A DNA stretch of 23,016 nt. It comes from DASUFP01 sp036274495. Lineage in GTDB: Bacteria; Bacteroidota; Bacteroidia; AKYH767-A; OLB10. The notes beneath the pieces are model-generated. The model had not been told where the DNA came from. It saw only the letters and a list, made by a program, of their open reading frames with translations, and ran no database searches. Position 1 is the first letter of the stretch; every line of letters begins with the position of its first letter. The position numbers and the translations under genes are program-made. Of the stretch, positions 16,704 to 22,900 are shown piece by piece. The stretch covers positions 1-23,016 of the forward strand of contig DASUFP010000043.1 in NCBI GenBank assembly GCA_036274495.1, written 5' to 3'.

Positions 16704-19031
16704 ATGAAAAAAATAATACTACTCTTTGCACTCCTGATTGGGACACAATTCACATACGGACAAATACAAAATCTGCAATTATTAGGTCAGTTGAATTTCG
16801 GTACAAGTTGTGCCGGGGTTTGGCAGTATGTTGATTCATTGGGAAATGAATACGCTCTTGTTGGAGCAGGGAACGGACTGGCAATTGTAGATGTTACTGT
16901 TCCATCTTCGCCCAATTTGTTGTTTACAGTACCTGGAAATAACAGTTTATGGAGAGAGATGTCAACATATGGTCATTATGTTTATGCCGGGACCGAAGGC
17001 GGTGGCGGAATTACCGTTGTTGATTTGAGTGATTTACCCAACTCATATAATTCGCATGTTTATACCGGTGACGGACCCATTGCAGGGTTGCTGAGCTCAT
17101 CGCATACCGTTAAGGTTTTTGATGGATATCTGTACATTTTCGGAAGCAATCTGGGTTCTGGCGGGGCGATTATCTGTAACCTGAACGATCCCTGGAATCC
17201 TGCATTTGAAGGCATGTATACCAGCCAGTATGTGCATGATGGTTTTGTTTACAATGACACACTGTACAGCGCTGAAGTTTATGCAGGACAATTTGGTATG
17301 GTTGATGTCACCAACAAGGCAAACCCTGTACTAATCGGTACACAGGCAACACCGGGTGCTTTTTGTCATAACACCTGGTTTTCGGACGACCACCGATATT
17401 TATATACAACCGATGAAAAGCCTAATGCCCCTCTGGGAGTTTTTGATTTAATTGACAAGCAGAACATAAAGCTGGTAGAAACATTTTATAATGATACATT
17501 ATCATCGCATGAAGTACACAATGTTCGGGTATTAAATGATTTTCTTTACAATCCTTCTTATGGCAGTCAGCTAACAATTGTTGATGGAGCGCGGCCGGAT
17601 AACCTGATTGAAGTTGCCCGCTATCATACAGGTCCCTCATTGTGCTGGGATGCAAGTCCCTATTTGCCCAGCGGAAATATTATTGCAACAGATATGAGTG
17701 GGGTGCTGTACATTTTTGCTCCGTATACTGTCAGGGCTTGTTACCTTGAAGGAAATGTCACAGATATTAACACCGGCCTTCCTCTCAGTGGAGCTCAGGT
17801 GAAACTGTTGACAACTGCTGTTCAGGCCAGTTCTGTAATAAACGGAGATTATAAGACCGGATATCCCACACCGGGAACTTTCGATATTGAATGCTCACGC
17901 CCGGGTTACCTGACGCAGGTGATTAGCGGTGTGACACTGTCAACCGGAATTTTAACAACGTTGGATTTTCAGCTTGAGCCGCTTTTGGTTTCCGGAACAG
18001 TTGTCGATGCAGCCACCAGTCAGCCGGTGCCATTTGCCGATGTCAGGGTGCAGAATGGCAGTCTCGATTTTATGCTTACCGCAGATGCTAACGGAACATT
18101 TGCCTTAACCTCGCTCACATCGGGATCTTTTGATATTACGGCCGCAAAGTGGGGCTGGAAATCCAATTGTGTGAATGTTTCTTTTCCCGGACCTTCACAG
18201 GTTACCATTCCGGTAGATCAGGGAATATATGATGATTTCACATTTGATTTCGGCTGGTCGGTAAGCGGTAATGCCGCCGATGGTATGTGGGAATGGGGAA
18301 TTCCGGTTGGTACCGTCTTCAGTACCACTCAAGCCAACCCGGCTGTTGACGACTCGCTTGATTGTTCCAATCGCTGCTGGGTAACAGGAAACGGGGGTGG
18401 AGGAGCCAACGATGACGATGTGGACGACGGGACTACCATTTTAACTTCGCCTGTATTTGACCTGAGCAGTTACACCGACCCTTATGTGCATTATTCAAGA
18501 TGGTTTTTTGAGCAATTCAGTTCCAATCCGTCGGCAAACGACACCATGTTTATTTCTCTTGACAATGGTGCTGGTACATCAATTATCGAATCGGTAACAG
18601 GGCCATCGGCAACCAACTCTACCTGGGTCGAAAATGGTTTTCGCGTGAGTAACTTTTTAACTCCGACTGCCAACATGACCATTTCGATTGCTATTGGAGA
18701 TAAGCCCGGTTCTGCAAATCCGCTTGAGGGTGGCTTCGACCGCTTTTTTGTAACTGAAGGACCTACCGGTATCCAGGAGAATATTGCTGACATTTCATTT
18801 AGTGTGTTCCCGAATCCGTTTACCGACCGGTTGCGTCTTGATTTCAAGAATCAGACTGTTTCGAAGGTTGTGTTAACAGATATTGCAGGAAGAGAAGTGT
18901 ACCGCAATTCAGCAATCCGTAACAATAACCTGATAATTGATGGTGCCTCGATTCTACCGGGTTTTTATATTGTTTCGGTTTTTTATCCCGACGGCAGTAA
19001 GTCCGCGGTGAAAGTTGTGAAATCCAGATAA
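16704..19031 (+). CDS. T9SS-secreted choice-of-anchor B (LVIVD-repeat) protein
   Basis: Secreted 775-residue multidomain protein. The signal peptide MKKIILLFALLIGTQFTYG is followed by Gln20. Residues 23-340 are a beta-propeller of LVIVD type (ALVGAGNGLAIVDVT, GGITVVDLSD, HDGFVYNDTLYSAEVY, CHNTWFSDDHRYLYTTDE, SHEVHNVRV), which I match to the choice-of-anchor B domain. Two carboxypeptidase-regulatory-like beta sandwiches follow (345-425, 427-503; SGTVVDAATSQPVPFADVRV). Next is a jelly-roll-like domain (508-682) with an Asp-rich GANDDDVDDGTTIL loop and TSPVFDLSSY, resembling those attached to secreted peptidases. A type A T9SS sorting domain closes it (697-775, FSVFPNPFTDRLRLDF). No peptidase motif such as HExxH is seen, so its role is probably binding. 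Biochemical function unknown. Confidence 0.88.
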   Translation: MKKIILLFALLIGTQFTYGQIQNLQLLGQLNFGTSCAGVWQYVDSLGNEYALVGAGNGLAIVDVTVPSSPNLLFTVPGNNSLWREMSTYGHYVYAGTEGGGGITVVDLSDLPNSYNSHVYTGDGPIAGLLSSSHTVKVFDGYLYIFGSNLGSGGAIICNLNDPWNPAFEGMYTSQYVHDGFVYNDTLYSAEVYAGQFGMVDVTNKANPVLIGTQATPGAFCHNTWFSDDHRYLYTTDEKPNAPLGVFDLIDKQNIKLVETFYNDTLSSHEVHNVRVLNDFLYNPSYGSQLTIVDGARPDNLIEVARYHTGPSLCWDASPYLPSGNIIATDMSGVLYIFAPYTVRACYLEGNVTDINTGLPLSGAQVKLLTTAVQASSVINGDYKTGYPTPGTFDIECSRPGYLTQVISGVTLSTGILTTLDFQLEPLLVSGTVVDAATSQPVPFADVRVQNGSLDFMLTADANGTFALTSLTSGSFDITAAKWGWKSNCVNVSFPGPSQVTIPVDQGIYDDFTFDFGWSVSGNAADGMWEWGIPVGTVFSTTQANPAVDDSLDCSNRCWVTGNGGGGANDDDVDDGTTILTSPVFDLSSYTDPYVHYSRWFFEQFSSNPSANDTMFISLDNGAGTSIIESVTGPSATNSTWVENGFRVSNFLTPTANMTISIAIGDKPGSANPLEGGFDRFFVTEGPTGIQENIADISFSVFPNPFTDRLRLDFKNQTVSKVVLTDIAGREVYRNSAIRNNNLIIDGASILPGFYIVSVFYPDGSKSAVKVVKSR

Positions 19032-19073
19032 GAATATAAATCTGAGTTCAGGTCAGAAAAGAGACGGTGCATA

Positions 19074-19104
19074 CTTCCGGGTGATTAAAACCCGGAGGCC
19101 TTTT
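19074..19104 (+). terminator. Rho-independent terminator after the choice-of-anchor B gene
   Basis: TCCGGGT (19076-19082) pairs with ACCCGGA (19090-19096), extended by a C-G and a U-G pair, around the loop GATTAAA. CC and TTTT follow. It lies 43 bp after the plus-strand stop. Confidence 0.75.
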
Positions 19105-19150
19105 GCATTTTATCTAAAGAGCCATCGACAAAAAATTCTTTCAGTGCAAT

Positions 19151-19540
19151 TCAAAGGATACGCCTTTTCCGGATGGCTGAATCGGCCAGCAAAAAAAGAA
19201 GTCCTGCCGTTGTTATGAAAAACAGAATTGATATTGTTGACCCTGAAAGCAGCGATTCGAAAGATTTAGCCGTGTTGATTGCGGATGACAATTGGGGAAA
19301 TTCATAAATCTGGCTGCCTGATGGCAAGTGGGTACCAATAACCCAAACCATAACAACAAGTACCAGGGTGAACACCCAGCCGCCGGTTGAAATAACAGGT
19401 TTACTTATAAGAGACGGTGAAGTGGTTGAAATGCGGTCCATCACCCTGCCAGTAAACCCTTGGGGGGGTGATTCGAGATAGGAGGGGTTGAGCAGATCTT
19501 TCAGCGGATCGGAAACGGGTGAATTGTTGTCGGGTATCAT
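19151..19540 (-). CDS. Small two-helix membrane protein, putative anti-sigma factor
   Basis: A 129-residue protein with a soluble N-terminus (about 1-50) and two hydrophobic helices (54-70 and 102-119), ending in RKRRIL. The N-terminal PPQGFTGRVMDRI segment resembles that of small proteins encoded after ECF sigma genes in Bacteroidota. It starts 12 bp after the sigma factor stop on the same strand, so the two are surely cotranscribed. From position and topology I infer that it binds and restrains the sigma factor at the inner membrane. It lacks a visible zinc-binding HxxxCxxC anti-sigma motif. A membrane protein under sigma control without anti-sigma activity remains possible. Confidence 0.65.
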   Translation of the reverse strand: MIPDNNSPVSDPLKDLLNPSYLESPPQGFTGRVMDRISTTSPSLISKPVISTGGWVFTLVLVVMVWVIGTHLPSGSQIYEFPQLSSAINTAKSFESLLSGSTISILFFITTAGLLFLLADSAIRKRRIL

Positions 19541-19552
19541 AGTGATTCAAAA

Positions 19553-20119
19553 TTAATAGATCATTATTTCTTCTTTCGGCACTTGTTGCAGCAATAAACT
19601 TCCGAGTTTTTTCCTGGCCCGGAACAGCCTGACTTTTACATTGGATAAGGATAGTCCGGTTATTGCTGAAATGTCATCTATAGACTGTTCATCCATATAA
19701 AAAAGTGTAATCAGCAAACCATCGGTCTCATCCAGCATATTTATAGCGGTTTTTATGAGCTGCTTTTGTTCTTTTAATTCAATATGGGGTAATTCATCCA
19801 ATCCCGGTTCGTTAAAATGGTCGTCATCTACCGATCCGTCAAACAGGTTTTTTTTACGGATGCGTGTCAGGGCGAGGTTCATGGTAATTTTATACATCCA
19901 GGTTGTAAATTTTGAGTCGCCCCTGAATTCACTTAAGCTTTTATGGAGTTTTACAAATGCGTCCTGGGCTACCTCCTCGGCATCTTCCCTGTTTCGGGTA
20001 ACTCGAAGCGCTATATTGTAAACCATGGTCTGGTGCTTGTTGACCAATGCCGCAAAGGCATAATTGTCGCCGTGGACTTTAATCCTTTCAATGTAGTATG
20101 GGTCGTCCCGGTATGCCAT
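19553..20119 (-). CDS. ECF-type RNA polymerase sigma factor
   Basis: A 188-residue group 4 sigma factor with only regions 2 and 4. Region 2 (about 24-90) has VNKHQTMVYNIALRV, NREDAEEVAQDAFVKLHKSL and FRGDSKFTTWMYKITMNLALTRIRKK, the -10 recognition and melting part. A short acidic linker (FDGSVDDDHFNEPGLDEL) follows. Region 4 (about 118-172) has MDEQSIDDISAITGLSLSNVKVRLFRARKKL, the -35 binding helix-turn-helix. It directs RNA polymerase to a small regulon whose signal is unknown. It heads an operon with the small membrane protein behind it and is divergent from the DUF6249 gene 131 bp away. Confidence 0.95.
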   Translation of the reverse strand: MAYRDDPYYIERIKVHGDNYAFAALVNKHQTMVYNIALRVTRNREDAEEVAQDAFVKLHKSLSEFRGDSKFTTWMYKITMNLALTRIRKKNLFDGSVDDDHFNEPGLDELPHIELKEQKQLIKTAINMLDETDGLLITLFYMDEQSIDDISAITGLSLSNVKVRLFRARKKLGSLLLQQVPKEEIMIY

Positions 20120-20250
20120 TTATGATTAGTTAGACAACAGCGCAAGGGCCGCGGTTACAAAAAAAGTATAAATAAGATGTAACCTCATTGAAACCGACGT
20201 TGTCTCAATTTAAAAGTACCAAAAACATTTAAACATAAAAACTAAACAAA

Positions 20251-20595
20251 ATGGAACCAGGAACACAGGAAACGTTAATCCCTATTGCAATGTTTCTCAG
20301 CCTATTCGGCATAATGTACGTTTATTTTACTACCCGCAACAGGGAGCGGATGGCCATGATTGAAAAGGGTGCTGACCCCGGTTTATTTCAGCGCAGGCAG
20401 GGTAATGGTGGTGCCATTAAACTGGGTATGTTCCTGATAGGGATAGCCCTGGGCATTTTAACCGGAAATGTGCTTGCTGAAACTACCTCATTAAAAGAAG
20501 AGGTAGCCTATTTTTCCATGATCTTTATGTTCTCGGGTCTTAGTTTGGTTTTATACTACCTTAAATTCGAAAAAAAATCAGGTGGTACTGATTAA
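20251..20595 (+). CDS. DUF6249-type small membrane protein
   Basis: A 114-residue inner-membrane protein with three hydrophobic helices (about 9-27, 54-72, 84-104) and a basic cytoplasmic-looking loop RNRERMAMIEKGADPGLFQRRQ (29-50). The RxRERMAMIEKG motif is the mark of the DUF6249 family as I know it from Bacteroidota, where function is unknown. The C-terminus is KFEKKSGGTD. The start ATG at 20251 follows an A-rich leader, typical for genes here without a Shine-Dalgarno. It is divergent from the ECF sigma operon; such pairing suggests shared regulation, but I see no clear common promoter element. Confidence 0.8.
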   Translation: MEPGTQETLIPIAMFLSLFGIMYVYFTTRNRERMAMIEKGADPGLFQRRQGNGGAIKLGMFLIGIALGILTGNVLAETTSLKEEVAYFSMIFMFSGLSLVLYYLKFEKKSGGTD

Positions 20596-20633
20596 GCCCA
20601 TTTTGAAAGCAACAAATTAAGTTCTTCTAACAA

Positions 20634-20664
20634 TTGCATTTCAGGATTCGGCTGATTATATTTA
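20634..20664 (+). promoter_or_regulatory. Candidate promoter of the lysine-rich small gene
   Basis: TTG at 20634-20636 and TATATTTA at 20657-20664 are separated by exactly 20 bp, the spacing expected for TTG-N19-21-TAnnTTTG; the last base of the -7 box is A instead of G. It ends 19 bp before the ATG at 20684. Confidence 0.45.
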
Positions 20665-20683
20665 CGTGTCAAATTTCAAATCC

Positions 20684-20785
20684 ATGGGACACGAAAAAAC
20701 AATTAAAAAAGAAACCAAAAAGGCTCCCGCCAAATCACTAAAGGAAAAGCGGGCTGAGAAGAAAGCCAAAAAAGCGTCTAAGTAA
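20684..20785 (+). CDS. 33-residue lysine-rich protein
   Basis: A short reading frame from ATG 20684 to TAA 20783-20785. It encodes 33 residues with 13 Lys, 1 Arg and 4 Glu and no aromatic residue except His3; the middle reads KKAPAKSLKEKRAEKKAKK. It is flanked by a candidate promoter and a very strong terminator 8 bp after the stop, so it looks like a complete monocistronic gene, not chance sequence. I recall similar Lys/Ala-rich small proteins (KTLKEKRAEKKAKK type) in Bacteroidota without a known role. The charge suggests nucleic-acid or ribosome contact, which is inference only. Confidence 0.7.
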   Translation: MGHEKTIKKETKKAPAKSLKEKRAEKKAKKASK

Positions 20786-20793
20786 TGATGCAG

Positions 20794-20820
20794 AAAGGGA
20801 ACCAATGGTTCCCTTTTTTT
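20794..20820 (+). terminator. Rho-independent terminator of the lysine-rich small gene
   Basis: AAAGGGAACC (20794-20803) and GGTTCCCTTT (20807-20816) form a perfect 10-bp stem with a 3-nt loop AAT, directly followed by more T. This is the best intrinsic terminator in the window. Confidence 0.92.
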
Positions 20821-20936
20821 ATAGTTAAACAATTTTGGATATTCTTGCAAATTCAACTGTTATTGCATTTTTGATTTAGTTCTATTCTTCAATGTGTGGC
20901 TAACGGCTGGTGTATGTATGCTCACAAAATAAAAAG

Positions 20937-20962
20937 CGGCTCCCCATACATTCGGAGAGCCG
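20937..20962 (-). terminator. Rho-independent terminator of the glucosaminidase-like gene
   Basis: CGGCTCCCC (20937-20945) pairs with GGAGAGCCG (20954-20962) in a 9-bp stem with one wobble. On the minus strand it is followed by CTTTTTATTTTG. It lies 62 bp beyond the stop of the minus-strand gene at 21025. Confidence 0.8.
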
Positions 20963-21024
20963 GAAACAAGTTGGGGGATCGATAACTTTATATTGCTTGG
21001 TTGAAGTTTTACCCGGATAAAATA

Positions 21025-21693
21025 TTATGACGGCAGTTGTACCGGGAGTTGTTTTGAAGAAATAGATTTCAGTTTATGAACATACATGGTGTCTTCGGCA
21101 TATACTTTGCCTAAAAACTCAAGATACCTGTCGGTCATTTTAAAATTATGAATCTGCCATAATTTGTAGTCGGCTACTGCATCCTGCCAAGTATTATAAA
21201 CGGCATAGTTGTTTTGGGCGGCATATTTTTTTAATTCCTGCTGACTGCCTAAAATGATAGTGTCTTTTGCCGGCAGGTAGATGCCGCATGCCGCGGTAGG
21301 CCGTTTTGCGGGGAAACGCATACCTAACATATTATTGGTACGTTTCAGCAAACCTGAACGGAGGTTGCCTGATTCAAGCATCATTTGTGCAAACACCTCG
21401 TTTACACAAATAATCTCCTGAGATTTTAATTCTTCAAGCAGGTTTGCTTTTGTCAGAGGCAGACATTGTTCAGTTCTTAACGGGACTTCGCATGCGATGA
21501 TGTTTTTGCTGAAGTCGTCAAATGTAAAGAGTGAGCCGATAAGGAATAATGCAAGTGCGCTTGTTCTGCGAAATACTGTTAGGTCCCTGTAGGTAGATGT
21601 AAACCCCAGATAGTTATCGCAGGAAGGCGACAGGCAAATTGTCCTGTTTTCTACCTTGTGATAATGATGTGTGTTACAGCATACTGTTTTCAT
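21025..21693 (-). CDS. Glucosaminidase-like (FlgJ/Bax type) protein with Cys/His-rich N-terminus
   Basis: The C-terminal half (about 77-205) matches the mannosyl-glycoprotein endo-beta-N-acetylglucosaminidase fold, which cuts peptidoglycan glycan strands. It shows EVFAQMMLESGNLRSGLLKRTNNMLGMRF, with the likely catalytic Glu in the LESGN block, then YAVYNTWQDAVADYKLWQ and YLEFLGKVYAED. The N-terminus is unusual: CCNTHHYHK (5-13) and CLSPSC (20-25) look like a small metal site, followed by one hydrophobic segment (45-58). There is no normal signal peptide, so the hydrophobic segment may act as an internal anchor. I use the ATG at 21691-21693 (222 residues); a GTG seven codons upstream is possible. 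The gene is monocistronic with its own terminator. Confidence 0.75.
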   Translation of the reverse strand: MKTVCCNTHHYHKVENRTICLSPSCDNYLGFTSTYRDLTVFRRTSALALFLIGSLFTFDDFSKNIIACEVPLRTEQCLPLTKANLLEELKSQEIICVNEVFAQMMLESGNLRSGLLKRTNNMLGMRFPAKRPTAACGIYLPAKDTIILGSQQELKKYAAQNNYAVYNTWQDAVADYKLWQIHNFKMTDRYLEFLGKVYAEDTMYVHKLKSISSKQLPVQLPS

Positions 21694-21754
21694 GACAGTT
21701 TTTTTTAGTTGCACTTTGATAATCGGGGGAATCGTTTGGGCTCTATAGGTGGAG

Positions 21755-21768
21755 CCGGTACCTACCGG
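21755..21768. repeat. 14-bp palindrome CCGGTA-CC-TACCGG
   Basis: Perfect 6-bp arms with a 2-bp spacer, 62 bp upstream of the glucosaminidase-like start. The loop is too short for an RNA hairpin, so if functional it would be a dimeric protein site. Confidence 0.4.
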
Positions 21769-21809
21769 GCAGGAGGAGGGAAGTTGGCCCGGGTTGATCT
21801 GATATCTCC

Positions 21810-21823
21810 AAATTGCCCAATTT
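21810..21823. repeat. 14-bp palindrome AAATTG-CC-CAATTT
   Basis: Perfect 6-bp arms with the same 2-bp CC spacer as the element at 21755-21768, 41 bp away in the same intergenic region. The arms differ in sequence. Confidence 0.4.
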
Positions 21824-21890
21824 CATGGCGTTTTGGGACGTTTTTTTGGTGAAAGGGCTAAGGAAATGGGTAAAAGGGCACTTTGACAGG

Positions 21891-21919
21891 ATCTATATCG
21901 TATATTATACCATATAGAT
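21891..21919. repeat. 29-bp near-perfect AT-rich palindrome
   Basis: The arms ATCTATATCGTATA and TATACCATATAGAT match at 13 of 14 positions around a single central T. It lies 29 bp beyond the S24 repressor stop and about 200 bp before the glucosaminidase-like start. No U-run follows on either strand, so it looks more like an operator than a terminator. Confidence 0.6.
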
Positions 21920-21948
21920 GAACGTCACCGGCACATCTTTTTCTGTCT

Positions 21949-22755
21949 TCAGTTTTTTCCCACTTTCGCTCGGACTGCTTCCATATCTTTTTGCAGTTTC
22001 ATCACCATTTTGCTCAGTTGGTCCTGTGTTGATTCGGGTTCGGGCAATTCTCCGCTTATAAAATTGATAAACTTCCACACTTCGAGTACCTCGTTTACCG
22101 GAACCTCATAGGGCTCGAATGCGGGATTGAGGGAACGCAGCAAAAAGTTGCGGTATTTCTTCGACTGGTTGTACACCACCTTGAAAACAATTCCATCGTC
22201 TTTGGTTACTACTATATAGGCACTGCCGTCGCGCACATCACGCCAGTCCTGCACAAACTCCGCTACAATCCACGATCCGTGGCGTATGGGCAGCATCGAG
22301 TCGCCATCGATCTGGAAGGTGCGGTACTTGCGATCCTGTGAGAGAAACGGGAGTTGAAAGGTGGGTAGTGTACCAATAAATTCAGGGTCATTATAACCGG
22401 CGGTGTAGCCTGCTTTCGCCCGCAGCGGCACCACTTCGATGTTTTCACGGTTCATGCTGTCGACAGTAGTGGCCAGCACCCGTAGCTTTCCTCCGGTTAT
22501 GTACACATCGTAACCCTTTTCCAATTCTGATAACTGGCTCTCCGACAATTTTTCGAGATCGGTCTTTATTAAGGTGTCGATGGAAACTCTGAAATACTTC
22601 GAAAAAGCAATCAGCGCTTCTACCGTCGGATTAATGATTATACCGTTTTCGTAACTGTTAATAGTGGAGCGGCTCACGCCCAGTTCATTGGCGACCACAT
22701 CCTGGGTCCGGTTCCTCCGTTTGCGGAGCAGTTTGATGTTGCTGGCGAAATACAT
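21949..22755 (-). CDS. XRE-family repressor with LexA-like S24 autoprotease domain
   Basis: A 268-residue DNA-binding regulator. Residues 6-62 are an XRE helix-turn-helix (RNRTQDVVANELGVSRSTINSYENG). From about 108 to 235 there is an S24 peptidase domain like LexA, CI and UmuD. The likely self-cleavage bond is Ala115-Gly116 in PLRAKAGY, the nucleophile Ser153 is in IDGDSMLP, and the general-base Lys192 is in GIVFKVVY; spacing between them matches LexA (38 and 39 residues versus 35 and 37). A C-terminal helix (about 243-266) may aid assembly. The intact triad implies RecA-stimulated inactivation after DNA damage. The upstream region holds a consensus promoter and a heptad array, suggesting autoregulation. 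No umuD, polymerase or phage gene is adjacent, so its targets are unknown. Confidence 0.92.
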   Translation of the reverse strand: MYFASNIKLLRKRRNRTQDVVANELGVSRSTINSYENGIIINPTVEALIAFSKYFRVSIDTLIKTDLEKLSESQLSELEKGYDVYITGGKLRVLATTVDSMNRENIEVVPLRAKAGYTAGYNDPEFIGTLPTFQLPFLSQDRKYRTFQIDGDSMLPIRHGSWIVAEFVQDWRDVRDGSAYIVVTKDDGIVFKVVYNQSKKYRNFLLRSLNPAFEPYEVPVNEVLEVWKFINFISGELPEPESTQDQLSKMVMKLQKDMEAVRAKVGKN

Positions 22756-22776
22756 GTCTTTTTTCTTTTAATAACC

Positions 22777-22807
22777 CAAAAGTAATGATTATATTGTAAT
22801 CTGCAAA
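22777..22807 (-). promoter_or_regulatory. Consensus Bacteroidota promoter of the XRE-S24 repressor
   Basis: On the minus strand TTTG (22807-22804), a spacer of exactly 19 bp, and TACTTTTG (22784-22777) match the consensus TTTG-N19-TAnnTTTG without a mismatch. Transcription would start a few bases later and leave a leader of roughly 15 nt before ATG 22755. Confidence 0.8.
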
Positions 22808-22833
22808 ATGATTGTAATAATGACATAAAAAAC

Positions 22834-22899
22834 GTCATAAGTCATAGAAAACGTCATAAGTCATAAGTCATAGGTCATAGAAAATGTTATAGGTTATAT
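22834..22899. repeat. Heptad repeat array GTCATAA/GTCATAG (2+4+2 units)
   Basis: Eight 7-bp units. Two are at 22834-22847 (ending A, then G), then AAAAC. Four are at 22853-22880 (A, A, G, G), then AAAAT. Two degenerate units, GTTATAG and GTTATAT, are at 22886-22899. The array starts 27 bp upstream of the repressor's TTTG element and ends directly at the stop codon of the four-helix-bundle gene. Confidence 0.85.
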
Positions 22900-22900
22900 T

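Noticed and set aside
21891..21919. The 29-bp palindrome as the intrinsic terminator of the repressor gene
   Set aside because: Its stem is AT-rich and no run of U follows on the minus strand, where CCTGTC follows.
21949..22755. Prophage repressor marking an integrated phage
   Set aside because: No integrase, structural, replication or att-like sequence is in the window; neighbours are ordinary chromosomal genes, so a chromosomal LexA-like regulator is the simpler reading.
22834..22899. CRISPR array
   Set aside because: Units are only 7 bp and mostly contiguous, with no unique spacers of constant length and no cas genes nearby.
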